Source of the DNA: Leptospiraceae bacterium | GTDB taxonomy: Bacteria > Spirochaetota > Leptospiria > Turneriellales > Turneriellaceae | Assembly (NCBI GenBank): GCA_025055765.1 | Contig: JANWWS010000014.1 | Span: 124,001 to 188,000 of the forward strand | DNA: 64,000 bases | Direction: 5' to 3' | Part shown: in pieces, positions 51,614 through 60,070 of the stretch | How the letters are laid out: the number at the start of each line of letters is the position of its first letter | How positions within the stretch are numbered: the first letter of the stretch is position 1 | Translations under genes and position numbers: made by a program | Notes under the pieces: generated by a model | What the model was told of the DNA's origin: nothing | Seen by the model: the letters and a program-made list of their open reading frames with translations, nothing else | Databases searched by the model: none

Positions 51614-52903
51614 TTAGAAGATGTAATCAGCGCCAAAACTTAAATTGCCGGCATTAGCGGTGTTTGCGGGAGTAGCATTAAAGTGAACTCGTAAACTCTT
51701 GCCAACAAGATAGCTAAGACCTACGCCGAAGATGTCGCCAGTGCCGTAAATAGCTTGAGAGGTCTTCGCCGTCTGAGTAGTCGTTGTTCCCCCCGCTGTA
51801 ACCGTAGTTTTTTTTATCTCGGCACTGTCAACGAGAACTAGCTTTGGGTACCAGCCGGCGTTTAGGAGTAGAGCGGGTGTGATGTTGATCTGAAAGATGA
51901 GGGGCAGCGCGATATTTAGCATCAAACCAGTCAAAGTACTTTCACTTTTGCCTGGGCCTGCCGTGACTTTTATGGTTGTCTTTTCCGAGACGTAGGCAAG
52001 GGCAATTTCCTCATTGGCCAGAAAACGGCTGTTGTCGGTGATAGGCAAGACCTGGGTGAGGTAAAAAGCTAAGTCCTCAAGACCCAAGAGGCTTTTTTCA
52101 CTCTGAGCTATCTTGGTGCTTGCGGAGATATGCTCTGCCTTTCCTGAGACAGTTTGGAAGGCAGCCCGCCAGCCTGCCAGAAGCTTGTTCGTGGTTAAGG
52201 GAAGACGACCAACAGTGCGCAGCCGAAAGCCAGCTAAGCCTATATCGGCCGTATCTGGGTTTCCCCCACTCGTATTGAGATTGCGGCTACCCCCAGTTAC
52301 GGTTTCTTTATCTCCACCCTCTTGGCGGTATTCAACTCCTACGGACCAGAAAAAGTCAAAGCGCTCGCTTCCCTGGCCTAGATTCAAACCAAAAGCATTT
52401 TCTGTTTTAGAGAGATCCTTCGTTGTGCTTTTCACTCCCGCCGTAGTGGTCTCCGTTTCTGTGTTCCCGTTGTTTTTTAGTCTTGCAAAAAGATTTATCC
52501 CAAAACCACCAAAAAGGGAGCCCACTTGCAGGTAAGTGTCTGTTTTATATTCCGTGAGCTTGATCTTAGTCTGGGTAGATGTGTCCTCCATTTCTGTGGT
52601 CTCTGTTCCCTCATTGTTGAATTGGACAGCCCAATATAGAGGTAGAGCCCCCAAAGAGGTGCGTGAGGCTAGGTTAAACTTTCCCTCATTGCCATTGGGG
52701 TCAGCGGAATAAAAGGCTGTTATGACATCTGACTTTGCCCCACTAAAAAAGACAGGTCTTACCGCAAAGTCCCACTGGTCTAGCAGATAATCATATTTTA
52801 CCCCCGCCTGGTTAGGCAAACTGCGATTGAGGTAATCTAGATAAGCGTACCCCCCCTGTGCAAAACACAGTGAAAGTACTGCAATAAAGTATATTTTCTT
52901 CAT
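51614..52903 (-). CDS. Outer-membrane beta-barrel protein
   Basis: 429 aa with signal peptide MKKIYFIAVLSLCFAQGGYA and a Thr/Ser/Gly-rich barrel of many short strands, ending NLSFGADYIF (terminal Phe). A textbook AAGGAGG site (52908-52914) precedes the ATG. Strand turns are rich in TTTQTAKTSQ-type loops. Not related in sequence, as far as I can see, to the three barrels at 7-9 kb. Function unknown. Confidence 0.72.
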   Translation of the reverse strand: MKKIYFIAVLSLCFAQGGYAYLDYLNRSLPNQAGVKYDYLLDQWDFAVRPVFFSGAKSDVITAFYSADPNGNEGKFNLASRTSLGALPLYWAVQFNNEGTETTEMEDTSTQTKIKLTEYKTDTYLQVGSLFGGFGINLFARLKNNGNTETETTTAGVKSTTKDLSKTENAFGLNLGQGSERFDFFWSVGVEYRQEGGDKETVTGGSRNLNTSGGNPDTADIGLAGFRLRTVGRLPLTTNKLLAGWRAAFQTVSGKAEHISASTKIAQSEKSLLGLEDLAFYLTQVLPITDNSRFLANEEIALAYVSEKTTIKVTAGPGKSESTLTGLMLNIALPLIFQINITPALLLNAGWYPKLVLVDSAEIKKTTVTAGGTTTTQTAKTSQAIYGTGDIFGVGLSYLVGKSLRVHFNATPANTANAGNLSFGADYIF

Positions 52904-52968
52904 TTTTCCTCCTTAAAAATAGTTCTTTAAGTCGAAGTTTTTTTGATGGCTGGAAAGTCAAATCATAT

Positions 52969-53040
52969 TGCCCCAGGCAGGAATCGAACCTGCATCACCG
53001 GCTTCGGAGACCGGTACTCTATCCATTGAGCTACCGGGGC
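52969..53040 (-). tRNA. tRNA-Arg (anticodon CCG)
   Basis: 72 nt cloverleaf on the minus strand: acceptor GCCCCGG/CTGGGGC, D-arm GCTC...GAGT, anticodon stem CCGGT/GCCGG with loop CTCCGAA (anticodon CCG, decoding CGG), T-arm GCAGG-TTCGATT-CCTGC, discriminator A. The 3' CCA is not encoded; the next bases are ATA. It is 55 bp upstream of the barrel gene and 75 bp before pta. Confidence 0.93.
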
Positions 53041-53115
53041 TTTTGGGAAAATCTAGAGCGGCGACACCCACCGGCAATTCGAAAATGTTTTGGCAAAGCA
53101 AAAGCTCTATAAAGC

Positions 53116-55218
53116 ATGCCACATAGCTTTGGCAAGATGTCCAAATCTCTTTACATAACAGCCGTCGAGTCGCAGAGTGGGAAATCAGCCGTAAGCTTAG
53201 GGATTTTGTCACATTTAATAAAAACAAACCCTAATCTCGCTTTTTTTCGACCAGTAATATCAAATTCTTTCATGGCACAAGATAACGATATTGAGCTTAT
53301 GCGCCAACACTTTCAGTTAAAGCACTCTTATGAGGAAGCATTTGCTTTAACACTTTCGGAGGCAAGGCAGCTTTTTAGCGAGAAAAGGACCGACCTTGTA
53401 TTGGAGAAGGTTATGGAAAAATTTCGCTATTTACAAAAGCACTACGACTTCGTACTTTGTGAGGGTTCCGATCTCGAAAGTGCTACAACTGCTTTTGAAT
53501 TTGATATTAATTTACTCTTCGCAGAAAATCTGGGTACCCCCCTTTTGTATGTATACAACACCTATGGCAAAGATATAGCAAAAATTAAATCTTCCCTGGA
53601 ATTTGCACTCTTAGAAGCCCAAGTCAAAAAAATACCAGTGACTGCCATTGCCTTAAACCGGCTCTTGCCCGAAAGAGAAAAAGAAGTAATGCAAAACCTA
53701 CAAAAATCAGAACTATTCAAAGATGTTATGTTGTTTGCTCTTAGCGAAAGTGAGTTTTTAAGCCATCCTACTCTGCGAGAGGTGAAAACGGCACTTGAAG
53801 CAGAAGTACTTTTAGGGCATGACAATCTAGGTCGACTATCTTGTGGCTATACCATGGCGGCCATGCAGGTAGACCATTTTCTGCAAGTGGTAAAAGCACA
53901 CCACATTGTCATTACGCCTTGTGATAGGATGGACATCCTTTTGGCCTGTATGCTCACGGCAAATTGGGGTGCCACTCCTCTTTCAGGTCTTGTGCTCACA
54001 GATGGCGGAATGATCAGCAAACCCATTATGGAACTTTTTCAAAAAAGCCATTTTTCAATCCCTATTTTACATACAAAACTAAGTACTTATGAAGTTTCCA
54101 AGAAACTTATCATGCTACATCCTCGTATCACTCCCGATAGCCATGAGAAAATTTCGCTAGCCCTGTCCCTTTTTGAAAAAGCAGTGCAAAACCTACCTCT
54201 AGGGGAGAAAATCCGGGTTGCCAAAAGTGATAAAATTACCCCGAAAATGTTTGAGTTTTTCCTCATCGAAAAGGCCCGATCTTTGCAAAAACATATTGTT
54301 TTGCCAGAAGGCGAAGATGAGCGTATTTTACAGGCGGCGCGTATCTTAACAGAGAGAGGGGTTGTTAAAATTACGCTTCTGGGTAAAGAAGAGATTGTGC
54401 GCGAAAAAATAGCAAGACTTGGGCTTGATTTAAAAGTGGAGCTTATTGATCCTGAAAAATCTCCATGGAGGAATGATTTTGCTCGTGAATACTACGAGTT
54501 GCGCAAACACAAAGGGATTTCACCACAGATGGCAGATGAACTCATGACAAATGTAAATTACTTTGGTACTATGTTAGTGCACCGCGGTTTGGCCGACGGC
54601 ATGGTTTCCGGGGCTATACATACAACTGCGGAAACTATCCGACCTGCCCTGCAGATTATTAAAACAAGGCCAGGTATTTCCCGAGTCTCTAGCGTTTTTT
54701 TTATGTGTCTTCAAGACAGAGTTCTTGTTTACGGAGATTGTGCTATAAATCCTAATCCGAGTGCAGAGGAACTGGCAGAGATTGCTATAGCCTCAGCAAA
54801 GACAGCAAAGGCCTTTGGCATAGAACCGCGTGTGGCCATGCTATCCTACTCTAGCGGTAGCTCCGGAGAAGGGGAAGAAGTGGAAAAAGTACGCAAAGCA
54901 ACTGAGCTCGTAAGGCAAAAAGAGCCAGAATTGCCAGTTGAGGGACCTATACAGTATGACGCAGCTATGGATCCCGAGGTAGCTAAAGTGAAAATGCCAG
55001 GAAGCACAGTAGCGGGGCATGCTACGGTTTTTATATTTCCCGACCTAAATACAGGGAATAACACTTATAAGGCCGTACAGCGCACGGCAGGGGCTATAGC
55101 AGTAGGCCCCGTGTTGCAGGGACTAAGAAAACCAGTAAACGATCTTAGCCGTGGCTGCACTGTCGCTGATATCGTAAGTACAGTTGCGATTACCGCTATT
55201 CAAGCGGGGAGTATTTAA
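53116..55218 (+). CDS. pta: Phosphate acetyltransferase, long form
   Basis: 700 aa three-domain enzyme: N-terminal BioD-like P-loop domain (YITAVESQSGKSAVSLG, about 12-30), DRTGG domain (about 215-330), C-terminal PTA_PTB catalytic domain from about 380 (LPEGEDERIL, HRGLADGMVSGA, GPIQYDAAMDPEVAKVKMPGS). Interconverts acetyl-CoA and acetyl-phosphate. Alternative start ATG 53137 gives 693 aa; both lack a clear ribosome site. The stop overlaps mutY by four bases. No ackA neighbour. Confidence 0.94.
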   Translation: MPHSFGKMSKSLYITAVESQSGKSAVSLGILSHLIKTNPNLAFFRPVISNSFMAQDNDIELMRQHFQLKHSYEEAFALTLSEARQLFSEKRTDLVLEKVMEKFRYLQKHYDFVLCEGSDLESATTAFEFDINLLFAENLGTPLLYVYNTYGKDIAKIKSSLEFALLEAQVKKIPVTAIALNRLLPEREKEVMQNLQKSELFKDVMLFALSESEFLSHPTLREVKTALEAEVLLGHDNLGRLSCGYTMAAMQVDHFLQVVKAHHIVITPCDRMDILLACMLTANWGATPLSGLVLTDGGMISKPIMELFQKSHFSIPILHTKLSTYEVSKKLIMLHPRITPDSHEKISLALSLFEKAVQNLPLGEKIRVAKSDKITPKMFEFFLIEKARSLQKHIVLPEGEDERILQAARILTERGVVKITLLGKEEIVREKIARLGLDLKVELIDPEKSPWRNDFAREYYELRKHKGISPQMADELMTNVNYFGTMLVHRGLADGMVSGAIHTTAETIRPALQIIKTRPGISRVSSVFFMCLQDRVLVYGDCAINPNPSAEELAEIAIASAKTAKAFGIEPRVAMLSYSSGSSGEGEEVEKVRKATELVRQKEPELPVEGPIQYDAAMDPEVAKVKMPGSTVAGHATVFIFPDLNTGNNTYKAVQRTAGAIAVGPVLQGLRKPVNDLSRGCTVADIVSTVAITAIQAGSI

Positions 55219-56252
55219 AGTCTTGCCTCATGAACTAATTTACGCATGAGGGAGCTTGTAAGGTAATATGACAAATTATCTTTTGAAATCCATATAAATT
55301 CTTTTGGTAAATTTGTAGTAAGAGTATGAGAATAATAGAAAGAGGCATATATGTTATAATGCATAATACTGTGTCGGATATAGGGTAGTTGGGGTTTTTT
55401 AGAAAAAGCCAAGAGGTTTTTTGGAAAACTATATTCCTCCTTCTTTTGCTCTTGATAGACTACAAACGAAGGCAGGATGTAGAGATGGCGCAAAAGACTT
55501 AAAGTGTCATTTTTCTGGACGAGGACAAAATTGTCTTTTAAGACAAGCAAGGCGTACCAAAAGATTTTTTCGCGCAGGCGTGCCTTTTTTCTCTTTGGTA
55601 AATGGTGCGTCTCAGCCGAAAGATAGGCTTGGCAAAGACTACTTAAGAAGCATATGTTACATTGGGGATTTACCGTACAGATCTTTTGTCCAAATTCCAT
55701 AAAAGCTTCGTTAATCACCCCCGGGGAAATTGGGTAATTAAAAATCTCTGTCTCAACTTTCCTAACCTCTAAAAGAAAAGCGCGCGATGAAATTTCATGG
55801 CGAATACCCAAAAGACGCGAGAGGACCCTCTTGATATTTCCATCAAGAGCTAAAATTTTCTCAGAAAAGCAAAGGGAAGCAATCATAGCGGCAGTGTAGG
55901 GACCAATGCCAGGGATCAAGAGCAGATCTTCATAACGGCTGGGAAATTGTCCGTTGTATTTCTCTAGAAGCATATGTGCTGCTTCTCGTAATTGTCGACC
56001 TCTACGGTAGTAACCAAGTCCTGCCCACAGCGACAGTATGTCTTGTTCATGGGCCGAGGCAAGGCTTTTTACATCTGGGTAATGTTGCAAAAATTTCTTT
56101 AAAATAGGATAGGCGTTTGCTAAACGGGTCTGCTGGAGAGCAAGTTCACTCACAAAGACAAGGTAAGGGTCACGGTTTTCTCGGAAAAAGTAGGTTTCTT
56201 TGTTCTGGGAAAACCAGTCACAAATGGCTTGGGTAATCTTACGTATTTCCAT
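55215..56252 (-). CDS. mutY: A/G-specific adenine glycosylase MutY
   Basis: 345 aa. Helix-hairpin-helix LIPGIGPYTAAMIAS and catalytic DGNIKRVLSR (Asp about 141); Glu in SELALQQT. Iron-sulfur ligands at CTVNPQCNICFLSSLC read C-x5-C-x2-C-x5-C; the usual spacing is C-x6-C-x2-C-x5-C, so one residue is missing. The C-terminal NUDIX-like domain (about 225-345) recognises 8-oxoG. ATG 56252 is preceded by TATACC on the minus strand, a weak -10. Confidence 0.9.
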   Translation of the reverse strand: MEIRKITQAICDWFSQNKETYFFRENRDPYLVFVSELALQQTRLANAYPILKKFLQHYPDVKSLASAHEQDILSLWAGLGYYRRGRQLREAAHMLLEKYNGQFPSRYEDLLLIPGIGPYTAAMIASLCFSEKILALDGNIKRVLSRLLGIRHEISSRAFLLEVRKVETEIFNYPISPGVINEAFMEFGQKICTVNPQCNICFLSSLCQAYLSAETHHLPKRKKARLREKIFWYALLVLKDNFVLVQKNDTLSLLRHLYILPSFVVYQEQKKEEYSFPKNLLAFSKKPQLPYIRHSIMHYNIYASFYYSHTLTTNLPKEFIWISKDNLSYYLTSSLMRKLVHEARL

Positions 56253-56496
56253 AGAAAGGTATAGGAAGGCTCTTGGTATTCTCTCTCGTGTATTTGCATC
56301 TATTCTTTCAAGTTTATTTTATAGAGGCACGCCGCTAGTACATAAACTTAAGAGCAACTCTCTCGGCCACGGCATATTGGCGCATGCGTAGTGTGCTTGC
56401 GAGCCGATTTTTTGAGCATGGCTTGAGCCTTTTTGCGAGGCCTTTAAAGTTTGCCCCACCACACGAAGACTCTTTTTACGAAAAACTTTTCTTGTT

Positions 56497-56673
56497 ATGG
56501 AAAATCTTGGCGTTTTTTGTGGAGATCTAGAAGAAATCCTTCCTTTGAAAATCCTCACTTCTTTTTCCTACATGGTACCATGGGGAGGACAGCTTGAGCT
56601 CATCGGATGTGTTTGTTGGCTTGGTTTATTCTTAAAGAGAGTCGAGGAAGTACTTGTAAATGCAAAAGATTAA
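56497..56673 (+). pseudogene. Small ORF/gene remnant, plus strand
   Basis: 58 codons, hydrophobic C-terminal helix (LELIGCVCWLGLFLKRVEEV). Overlaps the 56384-56530 frame; together they could be one frameshifted gene. No match recognised, low confidence. Confidence 0.3.
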
Positions 56674-56971
56674 GACGATACACATCGAGAGGATTTTTTT
56701 GAAAAACTAAATGTGGTAAAAATTCTAAGTTGATTTTCACCATTTTCTCGTCAGTATCAATACCTCTTAGAAGACTTACGCTGCTTTTTGGGCTGTCGAT
56801 TAGCCATGGTGGTTTGGGCCAAAAGAGCTGCCTTATGAAATGGAAGAGATCGGCATGTACTAACTTTTTCAAGGCTAAATTTTACCGCAAAGCCTATGGC
56901 TACTTTTCAAAGTGGGTTAGGAGAACATCGCTATGCCCAAAGTCACTTGTGCCAAAGCCTATGCTCCTACG

Positions 56972-57121
56972 CTAAGGGATATCACTTACCCCAAAGTCTA
57001 GTGATATGATTTCTCTTTCAAGGCGCAATATTTTTTGTGCTTTGCCGAAAGTAGTGGCAATCTCTAAAGTTCTTTTTTCTTCTTGCGTGATAAAAAGGAG
57101 TGGCTTCAAGAAAAGCGCCAT
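56972..57121 (-). pseudogene. Small ORF/gene remnant, minus strand
   Basis: 49 codons, MALFLKPLLFITQEEKRTLE then a charged helix and an LDFGVSDIP end; frame continues upstream to a TAA without a better start. The 90-aa frame at 56600-56872 lies downstream. Could be a remnant of one gene of the aroB-run strand. Confidence 0.3.
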
Positions 57122-57168
57122 TTTTCGAGCACGATAAGCAAGTTTTTCTGTGTAGGCTTATATGTTTA

Positions 57169-57187
57169 TTTGGGGACGTTCCCCAAA
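57169..57187. terminator. Hairpin downstream of the aro operon
   Basis: TTTGGGGA, CGT, TCCCCAAA: perfect 8-bp arms 14 bases after the last gene of the minus-strand operon (stop at 57201). No U-tract, so termination is plausible but unproven. Confidence 0.45.
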
Positions 57188-57200
57188 ATCAATGACATAG

Positions 57201-58499
57201 TTAGCTGTTTTTTTCAAGAGGGTAGAGATCAGCAGCCTCGTCAAGGAGTTTTGATAACTCTTGCTCTAGGAAGTTTTTCAATTCTTTTTGGTGTATAGCG
57301 AGAAGGGACATGCGCAAAGCGGTTTTTTTTATCTCATAGTTGTCTTTGTTTTCAAACACGGCTAGAAGTTGGCCATATAAACTTTGCGCCATTGTTGGTG
57401 CAAGCCCCTTGGACAAGGCCTGGTGCAAGATTTGCGAAAGCCTTTGGGAAACATGTACATAAGCGGAAATTTCTTCTTTCATTTTTGCCATTACTTGACT
57501 GTCAAGACCAGTTTTGGCGATGAGATTCATATATTCGTGAGGCCAATATATTTCCTCTCCGCGGCGCTGTCTTTGAACTAGGTTGTTTATATGTAAAATC
57601 AGTTTGCCCTTAATATTTAGTCCGGCAAACCATTTTTGATAACCAGCCTGATCTTGGCTTTGCGTAAACTTTTTTACACGTTGGGTTATTTCGATGTATT
57701 CCCGTAAGCTTATTTGCACGGGTAGCCTGGGTCCTTCTACGACTTCTTCTGCGACTTCGACCATCTGCTCTTGCCAGCGCAAGGCTTGGCTTTTCTGGAA
57801 CTCAGAGCCTAGAGTTTGTAAAAGACGTTCGCCAGGTAAGCTAGAGCTTGATGTGGGTAAATTACCTTCTTCTACAGCAGTCTCATGGGACAACTCTGGC
57901 TCCATGATTTGGGGTTTTAGAGATAATTCCTTTGCCAAAGAAAACTCCTGCCCCAAAAGCATAAGGAGTCTTTCTCCCGGAAGTTGTGGTTTTTCGTAAA
58001 TGGTTTGTGTCTCTTGTATTTGACTTAGTTGTGGCTCCGCATCTTGTTGGTTTGGGGGGGGCCACACCAAGGGTTTAGCTGATAGAAAAAGATCTTGGTA
58101 CTTAAGTAAAAAATCCATAGAAGGGGTATGGTAGGGGTTTTCCAATATAGCCTTAATGCGAGGTAACTCCTGAGTAAGCATTTGTTGTTGGGTTTTTTCT
58201 AGTTGGCTAAGGAAATATTGGCCAATGTAGGTTGCAAAACGTGCGCTATTGGGTTCCCCTATGAGTTGGGCTATGTTTTCTAAATTTTCAAGATAGGCAT
58301 CGGGATGAGAAAGTTTTTTTTGGGCAAAGTCTTGAAAGGCAATTAGTCTTTTTTGAATATCGGTGGGATCTCTTTTTAGCCCATTTTGTAGGTAATGGGA
58401 TAAGAGCCTCTTCATGGTAAGAAAGTAAGAGCGTTCTACGCCTTTTTCCGAAAGGCCATAGCTACCATCACTTCTTCGTACAAAAAGGAGCTCACTCAT
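57201..58499 (-). CDS. Unrecognised soluble protein with repeated LPGERLL segments
   Basis: 432 aa from ATG 58499, whose first bases overlap the aroQ stop by eight (the frame to 58613 is rejected). Start MSELLFVRRSDGSYGLSEKG. No signal or membrane helix. Two internal repeats: LPGERLLMLLGQEFSLAK (about 175) and LPGERLLQTLGSEFQKSQ (about 225), separated by an acidic stretch; the C-terminal half is helical and Gln-rich. Probably a cytoplasmic or structural protein specific to this lineage; function unknown. Last gene of the aroB-aroQ-this run. Confidence 0.68.
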   Translation of the reverse strand: MSELLFVRRSDGSYGLSEKGVERSYFLTMKRLLSHYLQNGLKRDPTDIQKRLIAFQDFAQKKLSHPDAYLENLENIAQLIGEPNSARFATYIGQYFLSQLEKTQQQMLTQELPRIKAILENPYHTPSMDFLLKYQDLFLSAKPLVWPPPNQQDAEPQLSQIQETQTIYEKPQLPGERLLMLLGQEFSLAKELSLKPQIMEPELSHETAVEEGNLPTSSSSLPGERLLQTLGSEFQKSQALRWQEQMVEVAEEVVEGPRLPVQISLREYIEITQRVKKFTQSQDQAGYQKWFAGLNIKGKLILHINNLVQRQRRGEEIYWPHEYMNLIAKTGLDSQVMAKMKEEISAYVHVSQRLSQILHQALSKGLAPTMAQSLYGQLLAVFENKDNYEIKKTALRMSLLAIHQKELKNFLEQELSKLLDEAADLYPLEKNS

Positions 58500-58923
58500 G
58501 CTGATGCAAAAAATACAAGAGGGCGAGGCGATAGGAATCAAAGCCAAAACCAACAATAACACCCCTCGCAATGTCAGAAAGATAGGAAGTATGTCGAAAG
58601 CTTTCTCTGGCAAAGATATTACTTATATGCACTTCAATAAACTCTGCTTCCACGGCCAGGAGGGCATCGCGTAGGGCAATACTTGTGTGGGTAAATGCCC
58701 CGGCGTTGAGGATTACCTTTGATTTGGGTTTAAGATCTTGGATATAGCCCACAAGCTCGGCTTCACTATTTGACTGAAAAAAAGCAAGCGGGGTGTCTCC
58801 GGCGGTTTTTTTGAGCATTTGTGTTAGGTCCTCAAGGGTTCCCTTTCCATAAATACGATTTTCGCGACGACCCAGCATGTTGAGATTGGGTCCATTAATA
58901 ATATGTATGGTTTCGCTGCTCAT
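58492..58923 (-). CDS. aroQ: Type II 3-dehydroquinate dehydratase
   Basis: 143 aa dodecameric type II enzyme. IINGPNLNMLGRRE with catalytic Tyr in RIYG (about 23), Arg in the FARESFRH motif, and ILNAGAFTHTSIALRDAL plus VEVHISNI-type stretches. Converts 3-dehydroquinate to 3-dehydroshikimate. ATG overlaps aroB by four bases. Confidence 0.95.
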   Translation of the reverse strand: MSSETIHIINGPNLNMLGRRENRIYGKGTLEDLTQMLKKTAGDTPLAFFQSNSEAELVGYIQDLKPKSKVILNAGAFTHTSIALRDALLAVEAEFIEVHISNIFARESFRHTSYLSDIARGVIVGFGFDSYRLALLYFLHQHE

Positions 58924-60011
58924 CGGAATTTACGAAACTCCTCAAGTGCTTGGGCTATGTCTTTTTCTGGTACAGGTTGGGGGAGCTCACATTGGCCGAG
59001 CTTGCGCAAGAGTATCATGCGGATATTTTGACCTATGTTCTTTTTATCAGTACGCATAAGGCGGATTAGCTCTGTTACAGTGGGCTTCTTGCGCGGCAAA
59101 TAGGATAGGTTGCGTGGTAAGGTAAAATCCCCTAATAGTTCGTAAAATTCTTGAAACTGGCTTTCGGGAAGCAACCCTAATTTCGCAGACAAAAAGGCCG
59201 CAAAGCCCATGCCAATACTCACACATTCCCCATGGGTTAAATGGGAAAAGCCTAAATAGCTCTCCAAAGCATGCCCGAGGGTGTGCCCAAAATTTAATTT
59301 TGCTCGTTCTCCACTTGTCTCCCGTTCGTCTTTTTCCACAATACTGGCTTTAATTTTCACACTGCGATACGCTAACTCCTGTAAGACGTTTTCATCCCAG
59401 GCCATAATTTTGTCTTTATTTTGCTTGAGGAAGTTTAAGAAATCCTCGTCAGCAATAACCGCCGATTTTATGGCCTCGGCAAGACCACTGCGTCGCTCGG
59501 CTAGGGGTAAAGTGCGCAAGAAAGATGTGTGCATTAGTACCAGTTTGGGCTGCCAAAAAGCACCCAGCAAATTTTTTGTTCCGTGAAAGTTAATGGCTGT
59601 CTTTCCGCCTACAGAGGAATCTACCATGGCTAGAAGGGTAGTAGGAATCTGGACATAGTCAATCCCCCGCATGTATATCGAGGCACAAAAGCCTACGAGA
59701 TCTCCTACTGTACCCCCGCCAAGAGCCAGGAGAGTGGAACTGCGGTCACATCCTCTTTTGGCAAGCTTTTCTACTAACTGCTCCAAAACCCGTAGAGTCT
59801 TTATCGCTTCTCCATGGGGCAAGGTGATGTATTGGTTTTTTTTAAAAAAAGGTCGAAGCGTCTTCCCATACAAAGAATCAATGCGTTGGTCTGTTATCAG
59901 GAAAACCGGTTTTTGCAAAAGAAGATCTTTTAAAGTAGTAGAAAAACCCTCCCAGTGCACAAACCACTTGATGGGATAATGGCCTGTTGGGGTTTGTACC
60001 ATAAGCTCCAT
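58920..60011 (-). CDS. aroB: 3-dehydroquinate synthase
   Basis: 363 aa. NAD-binding ALGGGTVGDLVGFCASIYMRG, substrate region TTLLAMVDSSVGGKTAINF, metal ligands in SAVIADE and NFGHTLGHALE, H in THGECV. Second step of the shikimate pathway, consecutive with aroQ. ATG at 60011; a TTGTAG ends 27 nt upstream but there is no good ribosome site. Confidence 0.96.
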   Translation of the reverse strand: MELMVQTPTGHYPIKWFVHWEGFSTTLKDLLLQKPVFLITDQRIDSLYGKTLRPFFKKNQYITLPHGEAIKTLRVLEQLVEKLAKRGCDRSSTLLALGGGTVGDLVGFCASIYMRGIDYVQIPTTLLAMVDSSVGGKTAINFHGTKNLLGAFWQPKLVLMHTSFLRTLPLAERRSGLAEAIKSAVIADEDFLNFLKQNKDKIMAWDENVLQELAYRSVKIKASIVEKDERETSGERAKLNFGHTLGHALESYLGFSHLTHGECVSIGMGFAAFLSAKLGLLPESQFQEFYELLGDFTLPRNLSYLPRKKPTVTELIRLMRTDKKNIGQNIRMILLRKLGQCELPQPVPEKDIAQALEEFRKFR

Positions 60012-60070
60012 AGAGCAAGCTTGCTAGCATAGATGCTCCTACAACTAAGTTTGTCTTGTAAAACTTTTTT

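Larger units (their letters stand above)
56253..57200. other. Gene-poor remnant region
   Basis: Nearly 950 bp between mutY and the next CDS with no intact long gene. Plus-strand short frames: 56384-56530 (48 aa, MRSVLASRFFEHGLSLFARP...) and 56497-56673 (58 aa, ...LGVFCGDLEEILPLKILTSF and hydrophobic end) would join if one base shift occurs near 56515. Minus-strand frames: 56600-56872 (90 aa, MKKLVHADLFHFIRQLFWPK) and 56972-57121 (49 aa, starting MALFLKPLLFITQEEKRTLE). Their residue mix looks coding but none has a known domain. CAAAGCCTATG occurs twice (about 56890 and 56955). Likely decayed genes. Confidence 0.5.

Noticed and set aside
52113-52535. 140-codon plus-strand frame inside the barrel gene
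   Set aside because: Antisense to the signal-peptide-bearing barrel gene; Pro/Arg/Ser-rich shadow.
52958-53227. 89-codon minus-strand open frame over the tRNA region
   Set aside because: It spans the tRNA-Arg gene and the pta start and has no family-like sequence.
55225-55255. CCTCATG...CATGAGG inverted repeat between pta and mutY ends
   Set aside because: Inside mutY coding sequence, no T-tract; coincidental hairpin is likely.
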